Shown here in pieces: positions 1-6,487 of a stretch of DNA of 23,906 bases. The notes under the pieces were generated by a model. That model was given only the letters and a program-made list of their open reading frames with translations. It searched no databases and had not been told where the DNA came from. The position numbers were made by a program, and so were the translations under genes. Positions within the stretch are counted from its first letter, which is position 1, and each line of letters starts with the position of its first letter. The stretch is from JBOGXF01 sp050694275 (lineage in GTDB: Bacteria; Actinomycetota; CADDZG01; WHSQ01), in contig JBOGXF010000098.1 in assembly GCA_050694275.1 (NCBI GenBank), positions 1 through 23,906 of the forward strand. The letters are read 5' to 3'.

Positions 1-2
1 TC

Positions 3-65
3 GTCCAGCCCATCGGCAGCCGGGTGATCGGCTCGCCTCCCCCGGACGCCGTGGGGGCCGTTTAG
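3..65 (+). CDS. possible C-terminal end of an upstream gene (partial)
   Basis: The third reading frame is open from the window edge to a TAG at 63-65 and reads as a plausible tail ending PPPDAVGAV, with GC-rich third positions. Only about 20 codons are visible, so no family can be assigned. Another frame stays open to about position 110, so frame choice is uncertain. If real, this gene ends 35 bases before the left direct repeat, which would place the repeat just outside a resident gene. Confidence 0.25.
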   Translation, partial: VQPIGSRVIGSPPPDAVGAV

Positions 66-100
66 GAGCGTCTCCTCAGAGAAATTCGGCCATGCTCGAG

Positions 101-129
101 AGGTTTGAATAGCATCCACTTAGGCCCAC
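101..129 (+). repeat. left copy of a 29-base direct repeat
   Basis: This copy matches 3153-3181 at 27 of 29 positions in the same orientation; the two differences are T/C transitions. It carries the core AATAGCATCCAC and ends TAGGCCCAC. It lies between the end of the possible upstream gene (65) and the stop of the 432-aa gene (202). Together the copies bracket about 3 kb of accessory-looking genes, so an attachment-site or duplication origin is possible. The remaining sequence in 66-201 shows nothing else I can support. Confidence 0.75.
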
Positions 130-201
130 CGCGCGACCCACCTTTGCGCGCTTATTCGAACGACGCGCGAGCGTCCGAGAAGCTCCTTGCCACTATCAGC
201 G

Positions 202-1500
202 TCACGGCAACACCTTCCGCCGCTGCTCCTCCGGACGCCCGTTGAAATCTCTGATCCATGCATCCACCGAGGCTTGGTCGGTAAGCTCGATGCCCTCGGC
301 GAGCATGGCGCCGACGATCGCCTTCGCCGGTCCGAAACGGGTGGAGTCCTTCATGGCCTTCGCGAACTCACGCTCCCAGCGTTCCACCGCGGTAACCGTC
401 TCCTCGATAAGACTCTCATTCAGTCCTCGCTTACGCCCCGCGAAGCGAACCCACGCACGCACGGTATCGGGCACCCCTTTGAGGGGAGCCTCGAGCAAAG
501 CCTTGCGGGGCAACCAGTCGGTCATGAACAGCTCCACTACGGTCGGACTCCACCGCAGGGGATCACCATCGGAGTAGTCGCAGCCAAAGTCGACAACCCT
601 GCAAGCGAGGTCGTCGATCACCGCTGGGTCCAGCCCGTGAGCCTCGACCGAAGCCGCGAACTCCGCTGCAAGCCGGTCGCGGTCGCGCTCGTCGAACGAC
701 GGAGGGTGGATCGCGCGGGGAGACGGCAAGGTTCGCAGATAGCAGCGCAGCAGCGGCCGGAACTCGCGCAACTCCTCCGTGGCCGGGGAGTTGAGATACA
801 TCCCTTCGATCTCGAGTCCGTGAGCGAGCGCGTCCGCAGCCTCCTGGGTATCTATGTCGACCACGGTCACGCCTGGGACCTCGTGCTCCCAGAGTGACTT
901 GAGACTGCCGGCGTCGTCCGCTACAAGGACGTCTTTGGCCATCGAGCCGAGGTTGTGGTCGATAAGCACCCCGATGGCGTGTGCCTGGTATCCCGCGTGC
1001 TGCAAGACCAAGGTCACCATGTCGCCGTCCCCGAAGGGCTCGTGCGTCTTCCACGACCCCACCAGCCGCGCCCGGCCCAGCGCATCAAGCCATCGCGGGG
1101 CCTCGTCGCGCCGTCCGTCGAGCCGGCGCGCCTCCGTGCGAGCCCTAGGTCCAACGCGCTTGCCTCCAAGAACCGCCAGGCCGCTGAGCAGAGCCAGAGC
1201 ACGAGGGCTCGCCTCGGACGCGGCCGCGTCCACGACGCTGAGGCCGATCACCTTCTCCGGATCGGCGTCGACGAGATAGGCGTCCTCCCAGATCGAGACC
1301 AGGGAGCTGAGCCAGCATTCGGCGAGGAAGGGACTCTCGAGCTCGACCAGCTCGGCCGCAGTCGCCGCCGTACGCCGAGCGAGGTGCCACAGCCCAGGAT
1401 CGCGGGTTCGAGATGCCGACTTCGCACTAACGGCCCGCCCGTTGCGGTATCGACGCGGCGTTCCCTTGCTTCGCCTCGCTGTGGCCCTGCCTTTCCCCAT
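202..1500 (-). CDS. uncharacterised actinobacterial-type protein, 432 aa
   Basis: The start is the ATG at 1500, not the longer reading from 1671, because GGGAGGGT sits about 8 bases upstream and the extra 57 codons look untranslated. The N-terminus is very basic (MGKGRATARRSKG) and the rest is a soluble mixed alpha/beta sequence with no signal peptide or membrane span. A central block around FGDGDMVTLVLQH and LIDHNLGSMAKDVLVAD, and a C-terminal block from WSPTVVELFMTDWLPR to WIRDFNGRPEEQ, look like conserved modules. From memory this resembles unnamed hypothetical proteins of actinobacteria, but I cannot attach a Pfam family or a function. It is divergent from the toxin-antitoxin pair, with a 150-base shared upstream region. 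It lies inside the repeat-bounded patch, so horizontal acquisition is possible. Confidence 0.75.
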   Translation of the reverse strand: MGKGRATARRSKGTPRRYRNGRAVSAKSASRTRDPGLWHLARRTAATAAELVELESPFLAECWLSSLVSIWEDAYLVDADPEKVIGLSVVDAAASEASPRALALLSGLAVLGGKRVGPRARTEARRLDGRRDEAPRWLDALGRARLVGSWKTHEPFGDGDMVTLVLQHAGYQAHAIGVLIDHNLGSMAKDVLVADDAGSLKSLWEHEVPGVTVVDIDTQEAADALAHGLEIEGMYLNSPATEELREFRPLLRCYLRTLPSPRAIHPPSFDERDRDRLAAEFAASVEAHGLDPAVIDDLACRVVDFGCDYSDGDPLRWSPTVVELFMTDWLPRKALLEAPLKGVPDTVRAWVRFAGRKRGLNESLIEETVTAVERWEREFAKAMKDSTRFGPAKAIVGAMLAEGIELTDQASVDAWIRDFNGRPEEQRRKVLP

Positions 1501-1541
1501 CGTCTCAACCCTCCCCGGAAGCGGAAATAACAACCTTGTAA

Positions 1542-1570
1542 TTCGTACCGCGAAGGGAGCGGTCGCGCAA
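1542..1570 (-). promoter_or_regulatory. candidate promoter of the 432-aa gene
   Basis: On the minus strand TTGCGC (1570-1565) and TACGAA (1547-1542) are 17 bases apart, a normal -35/-10 spacing. This would start transcription near 1535 and leave a leader of about 35 bases carrying the Shine-Dalgarno sequence. The -10 box lacks the final T, so the call is weak. Confidence 0.3.
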
Positions 1571-1638
1571 CATCGCGAAAAGCCACGATCTTTGACTTGG
1601 ACCCCCTGGCGAGCCCATAAGTCCGTGGGGGCTATATG

Positions 1639-1644
1639 TATGAT
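1639..1644 (+). promoter_or_regulatory. -10 box of a probable leaderless antitoxin transcript
   Basis: TATGAT is followed by six bases and then the ATG at 1651, so transcription would start at or next to the start codon. No convincing -35 is seen at the right distance; a TTGACT at 1592-1597 is too far upstream. The box supports 1651 over the in-frame ATG at 1636 as the antitoxin start. Confidence 0.45.
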
Positions 1645-1650
1645 GTGTGT

Positions 1651-1887
1651 ATGTTCAGTGAGCGACTCCAAATACTCTTAACCCCACAGCAGCGCCGCCA
1701 TCTGCAGCAAGAGGCCAAGCGCCGCGGTACCTCCGTCACTGCGCTCATCCGAGAGGCGATCAGCGAACATTTCGGTGTGGTGCCCGAAGGAGATCGGGAA
1801 CGGGCGTATCGATCCATCGTCGCCCGAAGGGCCCGCTACTTGGCCCCCGACCAACTGGACGAACTCCTCGAAGAGCGATTCGGATAA
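1651..1887 (+). CDS. ribbon-helix-helix antitoxin (VapB-like)
   Basis: This 78-residue protein opens with RLQILLTPQQRRHLQQEA, then KRRGTSVTALIREAI, the beta strand plus two helices of the MetJ/Arc/CopG ribbon-helix-helix fold. Such antitoxins bind operator DNA as dimers through the N-terminal strand and neutralise the partner toxin with the acidic, charged C-terminus, here ending DQLDELLEERFG. The stop TAA touches the start of the PIN toxin gene, the usual antitoxin-first order. The start at 1651 is preferred to 1636 because of the TATGAT box six bases upstream. Autoregulation by the antitoxin-toxin complex is expected from the family but no operator repeat is obvious. Confidence 0.8.
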   Translation: MFSERLQILLTPQQRRHLQQEAKRRGTSVTALIREAISEHFGVVPEGDRERAYRSIVARRARYLAPDQLDELLEERFG

Positions 1888-2313
1888 TTGTTCTTCGTCG
1901 ACACGAACATCGTCATCTACGCGATGACCCGCTCTCGTTATCGAGACCCATGCGTCCGCGTCCTCGAAGCCGTCGCGCGCGGCCACGCCGACGGTCGGAC
2001 CTCGGTCGCCGTCCTCGAAGAGATCTGGCACTTGGAACTTCGGGGTTCGCTCGGTGAGCTCACCGGATTGACCGCCGATGTGCGGGCTCTGTTCGCCCCC
2101 GTTCTCCCTGTGACTGATGACATCTTCGGAAAGGCCCTGGGCCTGGAAGTACCTCCTCAACTGGGAGCTAACGATCGCGTGCATGCCGCGACGTGCCTGG
2201 TCGCCGGAATCCCTGCAATCCTCTCGGCGGACGTTGACTTCGAGGACGTGCTGGGACTTCGCAGGGTAGACCCACTTAACGAAAAGGGGCTGCGGCGCCT
2301 TTTTGCCGGCTAA
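1888..2313 (+). CDS. PIN-domain toxin ribonuclease (VapC-like)
   Basis: The 141-residue product has the PIN-domain layout: N-terminal FFVDTNIVIYA with Asp5, a mid-protein Glu pair in VLEEIWHLEL, GANDRVHAATCL with the third acidic residue, and SADVDFEDV near the end. These acidic residues coordinate the metal used to cleave RNA; VapC toxins typically cut tRNA or rRNA. The start is a TTG at 1888 that directly abuts the antitoxin stop, so translation is probably coupled and kept low. All expected acidic residues are present and the length is normal, so the toxin looks intact. It converges on the DUF2293 gene with 67 bases between the stops and no clear terminator. Confidence 0.82.
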   Translation: MFFVDTNIVIYAMTRSRYRDPCVRVLEAVARGHADGRTSVAVLEEIWHLELRGSLGELTGLTADVRALFAPVLPVTDDIFGKALGLEVPPQLGANDRVHAATCLVAGIPAILSADVDFEDVLGLRRVDPLNEKGLRRLFAG

Positions 2314-2380
2314 CGGAGAACGGCGAACCTGCCCCCTATAGAGGTAGAGCCAAGTGCGAGAGGCTCGAAAAGCGTCCGCC

Positions 2381-3085
2381 CTATTCTGAGTTCAGGCGAG
2401 CTTCCTCCGCCTGCCAATCGGCCAGAACCTGCTCGACGTCATCTCTGACCGCCTCGCGAGCTGGATCGCGATCCCAGCCCGCCATCAGGTGGTCATCATA
2501 GGTGGTGTGTCTGTGGCGGACGTGGGCTCGCACCGCGAGATCCACTGCATCGGCGGAGAAGGTCTTGGCCGCTGCGGTTCTTCCGATGCGTCCGCTGTGC
2601 TTGCGGCAGGCGTGCTCCGCCACTTCCGTGGCGATGTCGACCGGGCAACGGGGGTAACGCTCTCGGATCGCGCGAGCGAAATCATGAACGTATCGGAGCT
2701 CGCGGCGCTCTCGGTATTCAGCCGCACGCTCGCGCCGTGCCGCCCGTTCCTGCGCGTCGGCAACACACTCGCTTTCGGCCTCTTCGAGCGCGGCCTCCTC
2801 CACGAGGATTCCCTGGCGTTCGTAGCGCTTGCGGGTACGGCTCCACTGAACGACAACGGCTCTGAGCTTAGAGTGCTTGGTCGCCCGACGCGTAAGGGCC
2901 GCGTTGCCTCGTGGGAGATAGACAAGGTGGCCGAGGTCGGCGCAGTCGAGACACCTGGCGACCCGGTCGACCAGGTGGATGAGACTGCCCGACGGGAGCT
3001 CCTCGCCGCAGTCTTCGCACGCAGTGTCGCGCCTCACCCAGAAGACGACGATGTCGCTCTGCTTCGTCTTGCCCTGAAGGCTCAT
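2381..3085 (-). CDS. DUF2293 protein with N-terminal zinc ribbon
   Basis: The 234-residue protein has two CxxC knuckles (Cys23/Cys26 and Cys45/Cys48), a probable four-cysteine zinc ribbon. A charged Arg/Glu-rich middle (about 85-130) looks helical. The C-terminal part, from FARAIRERYPRCP through GRIGRTAAAK and VRAHVRHRHTTYDDHLMAG, matches what I remember of DUF2293 (PF10056). The function of that family is unknown; the basic, His-rich segment and zinc ribbon suggest nucleic-acid binding, which is inference. The ATG at 3085 has only a weak GGGA upstream. The gene lies just inside the right direct repeat. Confidence 0.7.
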   Translation of the reverse strand: MSLQGKTKQSDIVVFWVRRDTACEDCGEELPSGSLIHLVDRVARCLDCADLGHLVYLPRGNAALTRRATKHSKLRAVVVQWSRTRKRYERQGILVEEAALEEAESECVADAQERAARRERAAEYRERRELRYVHDFARAIRERYPRCPVDIATEVAEHACRKHSGRIGRTAAAKTFSADAVDLAVRAHVRHRHTTYDDHLMAGWDRDPAREAVRDDVEQVLADWQAEEARLNSE

Positions 3086-3152
3086 CTCGTCCCGAAGCTA
3101 CCCCAGAGATGCGCGCAGATCACATTTGACGAGACCTCGCATCTCGGCGAGG

Positions 3153-3181
3153 AGGTTCGAATAGCATCCACCTAGGCCCAC
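3153..3181 (+). repeat. right copy of the 29-base direct repeat
   Basis: Same orientation as 101-129 with two mismatches in 29 bases. It contains TTCGAA and CCTAGG, which are palindromic only in this copy. It lies about 70 bases upstream of the DUF2293 start and 14 bases before the strong inverted repeat at 3195. TTCGAAT resembles a tRNA T-loop, but the flanking bases do not form a T-arm. Confidence 0.75.
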
Positions 3182-3194
3182 TGGCCCGAGATGA

Positions 3195-3238
3195 CTTTTG
3201 GCCACAAAACGACACCACGTGTCGTCAGCGGCCAAAAG
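3195..3238 (+). repeat. two-tier inverted repeat (strong hairpin)
   Basis: An outer 9-bp stem CTTTTGGCC/GGCCAAAAG (3195-3203 and 3230-3238) encloses an inner 7-bp stem ACGACAC/GTGTCGT (3209-3215 and 3219-3225). The inner loop is CAC, and the internal loop is ACAAA versus CAGC. All 16 base pairs are Watson-Crick. There is no U-run on either side, so a classical terminator is not well supported. It could be a bidirectional terminator, a protein-binding operator, or a recombination/transposition end. It lies in the non-coding gap 3086-3445 beside the right direct repeat. Confidence 0.85.
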
Positions 3239-3338
3239 AGAAGTCGGGGCCGGCTAGGGCTCCGGTCACCCTGAGACCTACGGACGATCAGCTTGCTGCC
3301 TCCGGCGCGACGACGCCTTCCGGCGCCCCCGACCGCAA

Positions 3339-3431
3339 CTAGCGGTTCCGAATGCCGGCGGCATTGACGCCCGCTCCCAAGAAGCACAGCAGCGCGCCCA
3401 CGACGATGGCGAGGTGAAACGCCTCGGTGCT
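3339..3431 (-). pseudogene. C-terminal remnant of a membrane transporter (MFS-like)
   Basis: On the minus strand the frame ending at the TAG (3341-3339) reads STEAFHLAIVVGALL, then CFLGAGVNAAGIRNR. This looks like the last membrane helix and tail of a DHA2-type major facilitator, where GIRN-type endings are common (family memory, not a search). The frame upstream of about 3431 turns into the antisense of the DUF1684 gene and loses membrane character. So about 30 codons of a formerly larger gene seem to survive, cut off where the DUF1684 promoter begins. A chance hydrophobic frame cannot be excluded. Confidence 0.4.
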
Positions 3432-3433
3432 CC

Positions 3434-3439
3434 TATCCT
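3434..3439 (+). promoter_or_regulatory. -10 box of a probable leaderless DUF1684 transcript
   Basis: TATCCT is followed by six bases (gtgagc) and an ATG at 3446. No Shine-Dalgarno sequence precedes the start, and no good -35 is visible. Confidence 0.45.
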
Positions 3440-3445
3440 GTGAGC

Positions 3446-4051
3446 ATGACGAGCCGGATCGATCTCCTCGACTGGAAACGGTCCGTCTTCGAACTGTATT
3501 CCAAGGTAAGGGACTCGCAAAATGTCGAAGAGGCGTGGACGCGATGGCGCGAGAGTCGCGACGAGTTCTTTCACTCGCATCCTCAGTCACCTTTGCCCGA
3601 GGAAGCGCGGCGAACCTTCTCGGGCATCGAGTACTTCGACTACGACCCTCAAGCGCGAACGCTCGGTGAAATCCTGCCCGCCGACGAAGAGCGCTACGAG
3701 ATCGGAGCGAGCGACGGGGGAACTTACGCGTTCACTCGGTTCGCGCTCGCTCGATTAGATCTTCACGGAAGGGAGTTCGACCTCGAGCTGTACTGGCTCG
3801 ATGGTTACGGAGGCGGTCTCTTTCTGCCTTTTAGGGATGCCACCGCCGGAACGGAGACGTACGGGGCCGGGCGCTACCTCCTCGACACTGTCAAGGGCGC
3901 GGACCTCGGCATGCAGGATGGCAGGCTCGTGCTCGACTTCAACTTTGCCTACAACCCATCGTGTTCGTACGACCCGCGATGGAGCTGCCCGCTCGCACCT
4001 CCTCCCAACCGGCTCGAGGTCGAGGTGCGAGCGGGCGAACGATTCGGCTGA
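3446..4051 (+). CDS. DUF1684 family protein
   Basis: The 201-residue product follows the DUF1684 (PF07920) pattern closely. It has an N-terminal DWKRSVFELYSKVR helix, HPQSPLPEEARRTFSGIEYF, a central ELYWLDGYGGGLFLPFRDAT, then ETYGAGRYLLDTVKGADLG and DFNFAYNPSCSYDPRWSCP near the end. The family is widespread in actinobacteria and its function is not established. There is no signal peptide or membrane span, so it should be cytoplasmic. I start it at the ATG at 3446 because of the TATCCT box six bases upstream; a GTG at 3440 in the same frame is the alternative. It converges with the binding-protein gene, with stops only six bases apart. Confidence 0.88.
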   Translation: MTSRIDLLDWKRSVFELYSKVRDSQNVEEAWTRWRESRDEFFHSHPQSPLPEEARRTFSGIEYFDYDPQARTLGEILPADEERYEIGASDGGTYAFTRFALARLDLHGREFDLELYWLDGYGGGLFLPFRDATAGTETYGAGRYLLDTVKGADLGMQDGRLVLDFNFAYNPSCSYDPRWSCPLAPPPNRLEVEVRAGERFG

Positions 4052-4057
4052 CGTTTC

Positions 4058-4978
4058 CTAGAGGAGCCCCTCTTCCTCTAAGAAGGAGCGCGCCACCGCG
4101 TCGGGGTCCTCTTGGTCGACCTCGACGCGCGCGTTCAGCTCGGTGATGTTTTCCGTCGTGAGCGCGGCGGTGATCTGATTGAGCAGGTCGGTGATCTCTT
4201 GATCCAACACATCGCTCCGGATCAACGGGACGATGTTGTCGGCGGCCTGCAGGTTCCTGTCGTCCTCGAGAAGGACGAAGCCCTGGCGAGCGATCGCGCC
4301 GGAGGTCGAGAACAGCAAGCCGACGTCGATCTCGCCGCCCGCCAGCGCCTGGACGGTGATCGGCCCCCCGACGTCCAGCTGTCTGAATCGGCCAAACTCG
4401 ACGTCGTAAACCCGCTTGAGGCCGGGGATGCAGAAGGGCCGCTGGGGACACTCGGGCGGGCCGCCCAGCGTCATGTCGCCGGCGACCCCTTGGAGATCGC
4501 TCACCGCCTCGAGGTCGAACTCGTCGGCGGTCTCCTGGGTGACGACGAACGCGTTGGTGTCGACCGCCTCCGAGAACTCGAGCAGGGCGAGGCCTCTCTC
4601 TTCGACCAGGGGCTCAAGCTGGTCCGCAGCATCAGCTGGATCGCTCGGGGGGTCGGCATCGGGATTCAGGAACAGCAAGAGGGTCGCGAGGTATTCGGGG
4701 GCGAGATCGATCTCGCCCGACTCCATCGCCGGGATGCGGATCTCGCGCGAATCGACGCTGGTCCGGTCGACCTCGAACCCGGCCTCCTCCAACACGATCG
4801 TGAACATCTCGGCGACTATCTGACTCTCGGCGAAGCTATCGTCGCCTACGGTGATCTGTGGTCGCTCTTCACCGTTACCGGCGGTTTCATCGTCGTCTCC
4901 ACCCGTCCCGCACGCGGCAGCTACAAGCAGCAGCGCGAGCAGGGGCGCCCCGAAGACGACTCTGCGGGATCTCCGCAT
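4058..4978 (-). CDS. opuCC: osmoprotectant (glycine betaine/choline-type) binding lipoprotein
   Basis: The start is the ATG at 4978 with GGGAGGTGG about 8 bases upstream; the longer open frame to 5329 is not coding. The 306-residue product begins with a basic, hydrophobic signal ending LVAAAC, so Cys23 should be lipidated and tether it outside the membrane. Then comes an OpuAC/ProX-type domain (PF04069): ITVGDDSFAESQIVAEMFTI, IRIPAMESGEIDLAPEYLAT, and a C-terminal lobe with LQAADNIVPLIRSDVL. The acidic-Glu-Tyr motif that normally reads YPEYTGT is PEYLATLL here, so ligand preference may differ. It is the last gene of the importer operon, 109 bases after the second permease, and may have its own translation level to make the binding protein in excess. 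The substrate is inferred, not shown. Confidence 0.9.
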   Translation of the reverse strand: MRRSRRVVFGAPLLALLLVAAACGTGGDDDETAGNGEERPQITVGDDSFAESQIVAEMFTIVLEEAGFEVDRTSVDSREIRIPAMESGEIDLAPEYLATLLLFLNPDADPPSDPADAADQLEPLVEERGLALLEFSEAVDTNAFVVTQETADEFDLEAVSDLQGVAGDMTLGGPPECPQRPFCIPGLKRVYDVEFGRFRQLDVGGPITVQALAGGEIDVGLLFSTSGAIARQGFVLLEDDRNLQAADNIVPLIRSDVLDQEITDLLNQITAALTTENITELNARVEVDQEDPDAVARSFLEEEGLL

Positions 4979-5087
4979 GGGTTCCACCTCCCAGCATCGT
5001 GGGGCGCGGCGGCCCCTGGCCTGAACGGGGCACACCATAAACGGATGGGGGCGATACGCCCTCCTCGCCTGTCCCGGGAGGCAGGCT

Positions 5088-5831
5088 CTACATGACCGAT
5101 CCTGCCGGACGGGGCACCTGCCCAACTTCCTGAAAGGCCTCCTTGCGCCCTGTGGGGGCGAGCCCCGCCCTCTTGCGGGCGATCCTTTCGAGGACGCCCA
5201 GCGCGAGATCCACGACGATGGCGAGCCCCGCAACGAGGACTGCTCCACCGAAGATCTGCGCGTTGTCTCGGACAGCGAAGCCGTCGATGATGAACCGGCC
5301 GAGTCCGCCCCCTGCGACCAGAGCCGCAAGGGTCGCGGTGGCCACGACCTGAACGGCGGACGTGCGCACGCCCCCGATTATGAGCGGCAGACCGAGCGGG
5401 AGCTCGGTCCGGCTCAGTATCTCTCGCTCGCTCATCCCCATCCCGCGCGCCGCCTCGACCATGTCCGCGTCGACACCTTTGATCGCGATGTGGGCATTCG
5501 TCAGCATCGGAGGGATCGCCAGGAACCAAAGCGCGATGAACGCCGGCCAGAAACCGAGCCCAAGTCCGAGCTCGATCGTCACCGGCAGGGCGAGGGCGAG
5601 GATCCCGAAGGAGGGGACCGCCCGGCCCAGGTTCGCCACGCTGATGGTGACGAACTCGAACCGGCGCGCGTGTCCGATATAGACGCCGAGGGGGAGCGCG
5701 ATCAGCGCCGCGGCGGCGAGCGAGAAGGCCGACAGCTCGAGGTGCTCGAGCAGACGGGCCGGGATCCCGAACTCGCCCGACCATCTGACCGGGTCGAAGA
5801 ACCACTCGAGCGCGTCTCCGAGCACGCCCAT
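5088..5831 (-). CDS. opuCD: osmoprotectant ABC importer permease 2
   Basis: This 247-residue membrane protein belongs to the binding-protein-dependent transport permease family (BPD_transp_1). Visible spans include LSAFSLAAAALIALPLGVYI, a helix around PSFGILALALPVTIELGLGL, and GGAVLVAGLAIVVDLALGVL near the end. The cytoplasmic coupling loop EAARGMGMSEREILSRTELP has the EAA-G signature that docks on the ATPase. Its ATG at 5831 shares one base with the stop of the preceding permease (TGATG), so the two are translationally coupled. It has a short polar C-terminal tail after the last helix. The symbol is by analogy with the Bacillus OpuC system; permease numbering is by position only. Confidence 0.88.
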   Translation of the reverse strand: MGVLGDALEWFFDPVRWSGEFGIPARLLEHLELSAFSLAAAALIALPLGVYIGHARRFEFVTISVANLGRAVPSFGILALALPVTIELGLGLGFWPAFIALWFLAIPPMLTNAHIAIKGVDADMVEAARGMGMSEREILSRTELPLGLPLIIGGVRTSAVQVVATATLAALVAGGGLGRFIIDGFAVRDNAQIFGGAVLVAGLAIVVDLALGVLERIARKRAGLAPTGRKEAFQEVGQVPRPAGSVM

Positions 5832-6487
5832 CAGCCGGCCCCCGACATTCGCCGGCTCCAGGGAGTGACGACCTTCTCGACCGCGTAGAGCAACCGATCC
5901 ATCACGACGGCGAAAGCGACCGACAACGTCACCCCCACGATGATCGCGGTGTTGAAGAAACGACGGAGGCCGTCCAGGATGAAGCGTCCGAGCCCGCCCT
6001 GATCGATAAGCGCAGTGACGGTGACCAGCCCGATCGTCGTGACGGTCGCGATCCGCACTCCGGCGAGGATCACGGGCACGGCCAGCGGCAGCTCGACGCG
6101 TACCAATAGCTGCCAATCCGAGTACCCCATCCCGCGCGCCGCCTCCTTCGCGTCCTCCGGCACCCCGTCGAGGCCCCCCACGATGTTGCGAATCAGAATC
6201 AAGAGCGTGTACGAAACGAGACCGATCTCGGCGGTCGTGACCGACAGACCGGTAAACGGAACCAGGAACGCAAACAGCGCGAGGCTGGGAATCGTGTAGA
6301 GGATTCCCGCGACCGAAGTTACCGGCGCGTAGGCGCGGCGGTAACGGTAGGCGATAATCCCCAGCGGCAGCGAGATGGCAAAGCCGATTCCGACCGCGAT
6401 GAACGTCAGCACTGCGTGCTCCCACAGCCTCGCCACGATGTCGTCGGCGTGGCTCGCGACCCAGTCCCACCGGACCAGGTCGCTCAC
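5831..6487 (-). CDS. opuCB: osmoprotectant ABC importer permease 1
   Basis: The 218-residue product is a second BPD_transp_1 permease. It has spans such as AVLTFIAVGIGFAISLPLGI and SLALFAFLVPFTGL, the EAA loop KEAARGMGYSDWQLLVRVELP-type signature, and a last helix around IIVGVTLSVAFAVVMDRLL. It begins with GTG at 6487, overlapping the ATPase stop by four bases (GTGA), and its own stop overlaps the next permease. With permease 2 it should form the heterodimeric membrane channel. Length is close to OpuCB (about 217 residues). Confidence 0.88.
   Translation of the reverse strand: MSDLVRWDWVASHADDIVARLWEHAVLTFIAVGIGFAISLPLGIIAYRYRRAYAPVTSVAGILYTIPSLALFAFLVPFTGLSVTTAEIGLVSYTLLILIRNIVGGLDGVPEDAKEAARGMGYSDWQLLVRVELPLAVPVILAGVRIATVTTIGLVTVTALIDQGGLGRFILDGLRRFFNTAIIVGVTLSVAFAVVMDRLLYAVEKVVTPWSRRMSGAG

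Noticed and set aside
187..897. 236-aa plus-strand open frame
   Set aside because: It is antisense to the 432-aa gene, has no Shine-Dalgarno sequence and no recognisable protein character.
2489..3175. 228-aa plus-strand open frame opposite DUF2293
   Set aside because: The minus strand encodes a recognisable domain with zinc-ligand cysteines; the plus frame is its shadow.
3153..3181. tRNA 3' end (TTCGAAT resembles a T-loop)
   Set aside because: The bases flanking TTCGAAT do not pair into a T-stem, there is no acceptor partner or anticodon arm upstream, and no CCA-like end.
4061..4074. AGAGG/CCTCT hairpin as terminator between the convergent genes
   Set aside because: It lies inside the coding end of the binding protein, has a five-pair stem and no U-run.
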